A DNA stretch of 16,281 nt. Source: Alphaproteobacteria bacterium. GTDB taxonomy: Bacteria; Pseudomonadota; Alphaproteobacteria; Rhodospirillales; Rhodospirillaceae. A program made the translations under genes and the position numbers. Within the stretch, counting starts at the first letter, position 1. The number at the start of each line of letters is the position of its first letter. The notes under the pieces are model-generated. The model saw only the letters and a program-made list of their open reading frames with translations, was not told the DNA's origin and ran no database searches. The DNA is taken from contig JADGDA010000001.1 in the NCBI GenBank assembly GCA_015228695.1, forward strand, positions 1 to 16,281, in the 5' to 3' direction. Positions 13,061 through 16,281 of the stretch are shown in pieces.

Positions 13061-15145
13061 CTATGCAGGCGCGCGGCAGTGATCCTCCCACAGGCGGCGG
13101 TAGGCGGATTCCAGTTCCGCGACCCTGCCGGGGCCGTCCAGCAGCGGGCTGGCGGCCAGGGTTCCGCGCAGGCGGGCCCGGTAACGGTCGAGCCGGTCCC
13201 GGTCCCGGAGCAGGGCGGCGGCGCGGGCGGCGTAGTCGTCCATGTCCGTGGCGATCAGTTCGGGAACGCCGGCGTTGGACAGCATGGAGACGCCGAATCG
13301 CTGACCCGGGTGGACTCCGGCCGTGGAAATGACCGGAACGCCCATCCACAGGGGGATGACGGTGGAGGTGGCTCCGGTGACCGGAAAGCTGTCCAGCATG
13401 ACCGACACCCGGCCATAGACCCCCCAATGCCGGTCCCACCCCCCCTCGATGTCCTCGAAATCGACCCGGTCGCCCAGGGACGCCAGGAGTCGGCGGTAAT
13501 GGGCCGTCACTTGCCGATTCGCGTAACGGGGGTGTTTGAGCAGCAGGCGCGACTCGGGAACGGAGTCGAGAATCCTCCGCCATGCCGCGATCAGGACCGG
13601 CGAGAAGCGCAGGGGCTCGGCGAAGCAGGCCAGCACCGGGGGCCCCGGTTGGCGGGGCGGGACCTCGGGCCATTCCGGGCGGACCCGGAACGGCAGGAAG
13701 GCGCGGGGCAATCGGATCACCCGCTCGGTGAAAAAGGCGTCGGTCCCCTCCGGGGCGATGAACGGGTCGGTGAGGAAGTGGCGAATCGCCGGAACGCCCA
13801 GGGTGCCGGGCACCCCCAGGTGGTTGCCGCACTGGATCGGAGCCGGTTGCAGCGCAAACATGCCCAGCCGGTTGCCGTGGGAATGGCCGGCGCAGTCCAC
13901 CAGAATGTCGATGCCGTCGTCCCGGATCAGCGCGGCCAGGGCCGGATCGGACAGGGACTCCACCTCGCGCCAGACCGGGCCGTAGCCTTTCATCCGCTCG
14001 GTGACGTGATCCCGCTGCTTTCCCACCGCGTAGCAGACGACCTCGAACCGGTCGCGGTCGTGGTGGGCCAGGACCGGCTCCATGAAATAGGACGCCGCGT
14101 GGTCGCGGAAATCCGGCGACAGATACCCGACCCGGAGCCGCCGCTCCGGATCGGGGGTATTGTGGTGAACCGCCGGGGCGGCGGGCGGGCGGCCGTGCCG
14201 TTCTCCCCACAGGCGCGACTCGAGGGCGATCTCCTCTCCGGTGACGTCGGAAAGGTAGTACAGGTTATAGACCAGATTGCTGTTGGCCCGCTCGTAATCG
14301 GGCCGGAGTTCGACCGCCCGGCGGAAATGCGCCACGGCGTCGGCGGTCCGCCCGAGGTCGGCCTCGATATTGCCCAGGTTGTTATAGGCCTCCGCGTTGT
14401 TCGGGTTCCTTCGGATCGCCTCGCGGTACATGGCCAGGGCCTCGTCCGGGCGCCCCAGTTCGCCCAGGGAGCAGGCGGTGTTGTAATACGCCGGCCCATG
14501 GTCGGGAAACAGCTCGACACAGCGGCGGTAAAGGGCCAGGGCCTCGGCGTGGCGGCCGAGGTCGGCCAAGGCGGAGCCGTGGTTGCACAGGGCGACCGGC
14601 GCGATCCGCCGCGCCAGCGACCGCCGGAACAGCTCCTCCGCCCGGAACGGGTCCTTGCGGCGGAGGGCGACGACTCCCTGATCGTGGAGGGCGCCCCAGT
14701 CGTCCGGGTCGAGCAGAAGCGCATGGTCCAGCAGGTCCTCCGCCTCGTCGAACCGGCCCTCCAGCGCCAACGCCCGGGCCTGGGAGCGCAGGGACTCGCA
14801 CGCCTCGTCCACCACCTCCCGCACCCCCGGATCGTCGGGCAGCAGGCGGAGGGCGTTCCACAGGGCGGTCGCCGACCCGCGCGAATCGCCCGACCGGCGG
14901 CGGGCGGCACCAAGGGCGATCCATCCCACCGGCTCGGAGTCGTCCCCGGCCAGGGTCCGCTCCAGCACCTCCAGCGCCTCCCCGACCCGCCCGGCGGCCA
15001 GACGGGCGATGCCCAGATGGAGTCGCAGGGGGACCGATCCCGGTTGCCCGCGCAGGGCCGATTCGTAGCGCCGGACCAAAACGTCGGGCGGCTCCGTTCC
15101 CAGGGCCGCTGACGCCTCGTTCAGCCACTGGTCGATCTTGCTCAC
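13061..15145 (-). CDS. TPR-containing GT41 (SPINDLY/O-GlcNAc transferase-like) glycosyltransferase
   Basis: Likely glycosyltransferase using a nucleotide-sugar donor, 694 aa, probably cytoplasmic. Residues 20-290 are TPR units, clearest at 183-285 (CNHGSALADLGRHAEALALY, AYYNTACSLGELGRPDEALA, AYNNLGNIEADLGRTADAVA), which usually select the acceptor protein. The C-terminal two-lobed GT41 domain begins at about 335 with LRVGYLSPDFRDHAASYFMEP (H349) and contains DILVDCAGHSHGNR (413-426). The donor-lobe residues K537 (LLLKHP) and D585 (LDSFPVTGATST) match the OGT pattern. The start is GTG 15145 with GGAGGG 8 nt upstream; it overlaps the stop of the upstream paralogue (GTGA, 4 bp). The sugar and target are unknown. 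Bacterial members are often involved in surface or flagellar glycosylation, which cannot be judged here. Confidence 0.9.
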   Translation of the reverse strand: MSKIDQWLNEASAALGTEPPDVLVRRYESALRGQPGSVPLRLHLGIARLAAGRVGEALEVLERTLAGDDSEPVGWIALGAARRRSGDSRGSATALWNALRLLPDDPGVREVVDEACESLRSQARALALEGRFDEAEDLLDHALLLDPDDWGALHDQGVVALRRKDPFRAEELFRRSLARRIAPVALCNHGSALADLGRHAEALALYRRCVELFPDHGPAYYNTACSLGELGRPDEALAMYREAIRRNPNNAEAYNNLGNIEADLGRTADAVAHFRRAVELRPDYERANSNLVYNLYYLSDVTGEEIALESRLWGERHGRPPAAPAVHHNTPDPERRLRVGYLSPDFRDHAASYFMEPVLAHHDRDRFEVVCYAVGKQRDHVTERMKGYGPVWREVESLSDPALAALIRDDGIDILVDCAGHSHGNRLGMFALQPAPIQCGNHLGVPGTLGVPAIRHFLTDPFIAPEGTDAFFTERVIRLPRAFLPFRVRPEWPEVPPRQPGPPVLACFAEPLRFSPVLIAAWRRILDSVPESRLLLKHPRYANRQVTAHYRRLLASLGDRVDFEDIEGGWDRHWGVYGRVSVMLDSFPVTGATSTVIPLWMGVPVISTAGVHPGQRFGVSMLSNAGVPELIATDMDDYAARAAALLRDRDRLDRYRARLRGTLAASPLLDGPGRVAELESAYRRLWEDHCRAPA

Positions 15146-16281
15146 CCTGGTTTCCCTCCGCTTTCTTCACCATTCTCCCTGGCGCAGGCCTCCCGCCACA
15201 GGCCGCGGAAGGCGGCCTCCATGGCGCGGGCATGTCCCCCGGCGTCCAGCAGCGGAGAGGCCCGCAGCCGTCCGCGCAGCGTCTCCCGCAGCTCCCGCAG
15301 CCGGTCCCCGTCCCGGACCAGACCCGCCGCGATCGCCACCGAGCCGGGGCCGTCCGCCGCCACCAGCTCCGGAAGGCCCGCCGCCGCGAGCACCGCCGCC
15401 CCGAACCGCTGCCCCGCGTGGCCCCCCGCCACCGCCACCACCGGAACCCCCATCCACAGAGGAATCAGCGCCGACGTCGCCCCGCTCACCGGCCAGGTGT
15501 CCAGAACCACGCTCACCCGGCCGTAGACCCCCATGTGCGCGCCCCAGCCTCCGGCGAGCCCCTCGAACGAGGACCGCTCCGCCACTGCCGCGAACAGAGA
15601 CCGCCAGTACGACTCCAGGCGCGGCGAGTCGTAGGCTCCGTGCTTGAACAGAAGACGCGACCCCGGAACCTCCTCCAGAAGCCGACGCCACCATAGAAGC
15701 TGCTCCCCGTCGATCCGCGACGGATCGGACAGGCACCCGAACACCGGCGGACCCGGCGGAACGGGAGCCGCCTCCGCCCACTCCTCCCGAGGCTGGAACG
15801 CCGCGAACGCGCCGGGAATACGCACCACCCGCTCCGTGAACTGCCCCTCCGCCCCCTCCGGCGTCAAAACCCCGTCGGTCAGCACATGGCCGATCCACGA
15901 CAGACCGGTCGTTCCCCCGTACCCCAGAACCGCCGTGACCTGCACCGGAGCCGGCCGCGCCGCCAGCGCCAGAAGCCGGTTCCCGTGGGTGTGCCCGGCG
16001 AGGTCCACCAGGATGTCGATCCCGTCCGAGCGAATCCGCTCCGCCAGGACCCCGTCCCCCATCTTCAGCGTCTCCACCCACCCGTCCGCCAGGGACCGCA
16101 GACGCTCCGTCGTCCGATCCGGGCGCGGCGTCCCCGAGTAGCACACCACCTCCACCACTGAGCGGTCGTGCGCCCGCAGCAGGGGCTCGGTGAAGAACGC
16201 CACCGCGTGCTCCTTGAAGTCCGGGGACACATAGCCGATCCGCAACCGCTTCTCCGGGTCCCGCGCCACCGGGGGAGGCAG
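15142..16281 (-). CDS. GT41-type glycosyltransferase paralogue (5' end outside window)
   Basis: Partial: 379 residues are visible and the frame is still open at the right edge. The visible part is nearly the whole catalytic region: KRLRIGYVSPDFKEHAVAFFTEP, DILVDLAGHTHGNRLLALAARPAPVQ, LLFKHG (donor Lys), VVLDTWPVSGATSALIPLWMGVPVV and GHAGQRFG. It lines up along its length with the downstream gene, so the pair arose by tandem duplication or by repeated recruitment. A GTG at 16269 is in frame but is probably internal, since homologues carry N-terminal TPRs. The 4-bp overlap with the next start indicates one operon. The C-terminal tail ENGEESGGKPG is short and polar. Confidence 0.88.
   Translation of the reverse strand: MPPPVARDPEKRLRIGYVSPDFKEHAVAFFTEPLLRAHDRSVVEVVCYSGTPRPDRTTERLRSLADGWVETLKMGDGVLAERIRSDGIDILVDLAGHTHGNRLLALAARPAPVQVTAVLGYGGTTGLSWIGHVLTDGVLTPEGAEGQFTERVVRIPGAFAAFQPREEWAEAAPVPPGPPVFGCLSDPSRIDGEQLLWWRRLLEEVPGSRLLFKHGAYDSPRLESYWRSLFAAVAERSSFEGLAGGWGAHMGVYGRVSVVLDTWPVSGATSALIPLWMGVPVVAVAGGHAGQRFGAAVLAAAGLPELVAADGPGSVAIAAGLVRDGDRLRELRETLRGRLRASPLLDAGGHARAMEAAFRGLWREACARENGEESGGKPG

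Noticed and set aside
12828..14210. A 460-codon minus-strand frame spanning the REP elements and the GT41 gene
   Set aside because: It reads through palindromic repeats and overlaps the real gene in another frame; its composition is Pro/Arg/Gly-rich low complexity.
13079..15112. A 677-codon open frame on the + strand opposite the GT41 gene
   Set aside because: Antisense shadow caused by high GC and codon bias of the real minus-strand gene; residues are Arg/Gly/Gln-rich with no domain, while the opposite strand shows clear TPR and GT41 motifs.

Overview
The window is very GC-rich, gene-dense bacterial DNA. Gene content points to an alphaproteobacterium, most likely a Rhodospirillales sulfur oxidiser of the Rhodospirillum/Magnetospirillum kind. 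The pointers are fabI next to aroC, a flavocytochrome c sulfide dehydrogenase, a DsrE2/TusA pair, GT41 TPR glycosyltransferases and REP-like palindromes of the GTCACCCCCGCG type. The assignment rests on recognition by eye; no search was run.

Layout. Bases 45-83 are a near-pure G tract, followed on the + strand by a membrane class III adenylate/guanylate cyclase (124-1644). Its stop codon overlaps that of a convergent aroC. From there to 9209 everything is on the minus strand. In transcription order (high to low coordinates) it reads: DsrE2-type protein, TusA, a SoxS-like periplasmic thioredoxin with an apparent frameshift, a metallophosphoesterase, a DUF420 membrane protein, a divergent heme-copper oxidase subunit I, a CuA-type subunit II, a heme O synthase paralogue (ctaB/cyoE), fabI and aroC. 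The DUF420, subunit I and subunit II genes overlap by 1 and 4 bases and form a tight unit.

A 308-bp divergent control region (9210-9517) separates dsrE2 from a + strand electron-transfer set: a membrane-anchored tetraheme NapC/NirT-type cytochrome (9518-10102), then diheme FccA and Tat-exported FccB (10479-12373), closed by a strong intrinsic terminator at 12394-12429. Next are a minus-strand tRNA-Leu(UAA) with encoded CCA and its own promoter, two large REP-like palindromic elements (12824-13057), and two tandem minus-strand SPINDLY/O-GlcNAc-transferase-like (GT41) genes. The second of these runs off the right edge.

How the genes may work together (inference). FccAB oxidises sulfide in the periplasm, SoxS maintains periplasmic thiols for sulfur oxidation, and TusA and DsrE2 relay sulfane sulfur in the cytoplasm. 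The tetraheme cytochrome could exchange electrons with the quinone pool, and the heme-copper enzyme could consume electrons from cytochrome c. The heme-copper subunit I is the most unusual item. It keeps the heme-ligand histidines and one CuB histidine, but by eye it lacks the active-site tyrosine and the helix VII His-His pair. It may therefore be an NO reductase-like or otherwise uncharacterised member rather than a standard oxygen reductase.
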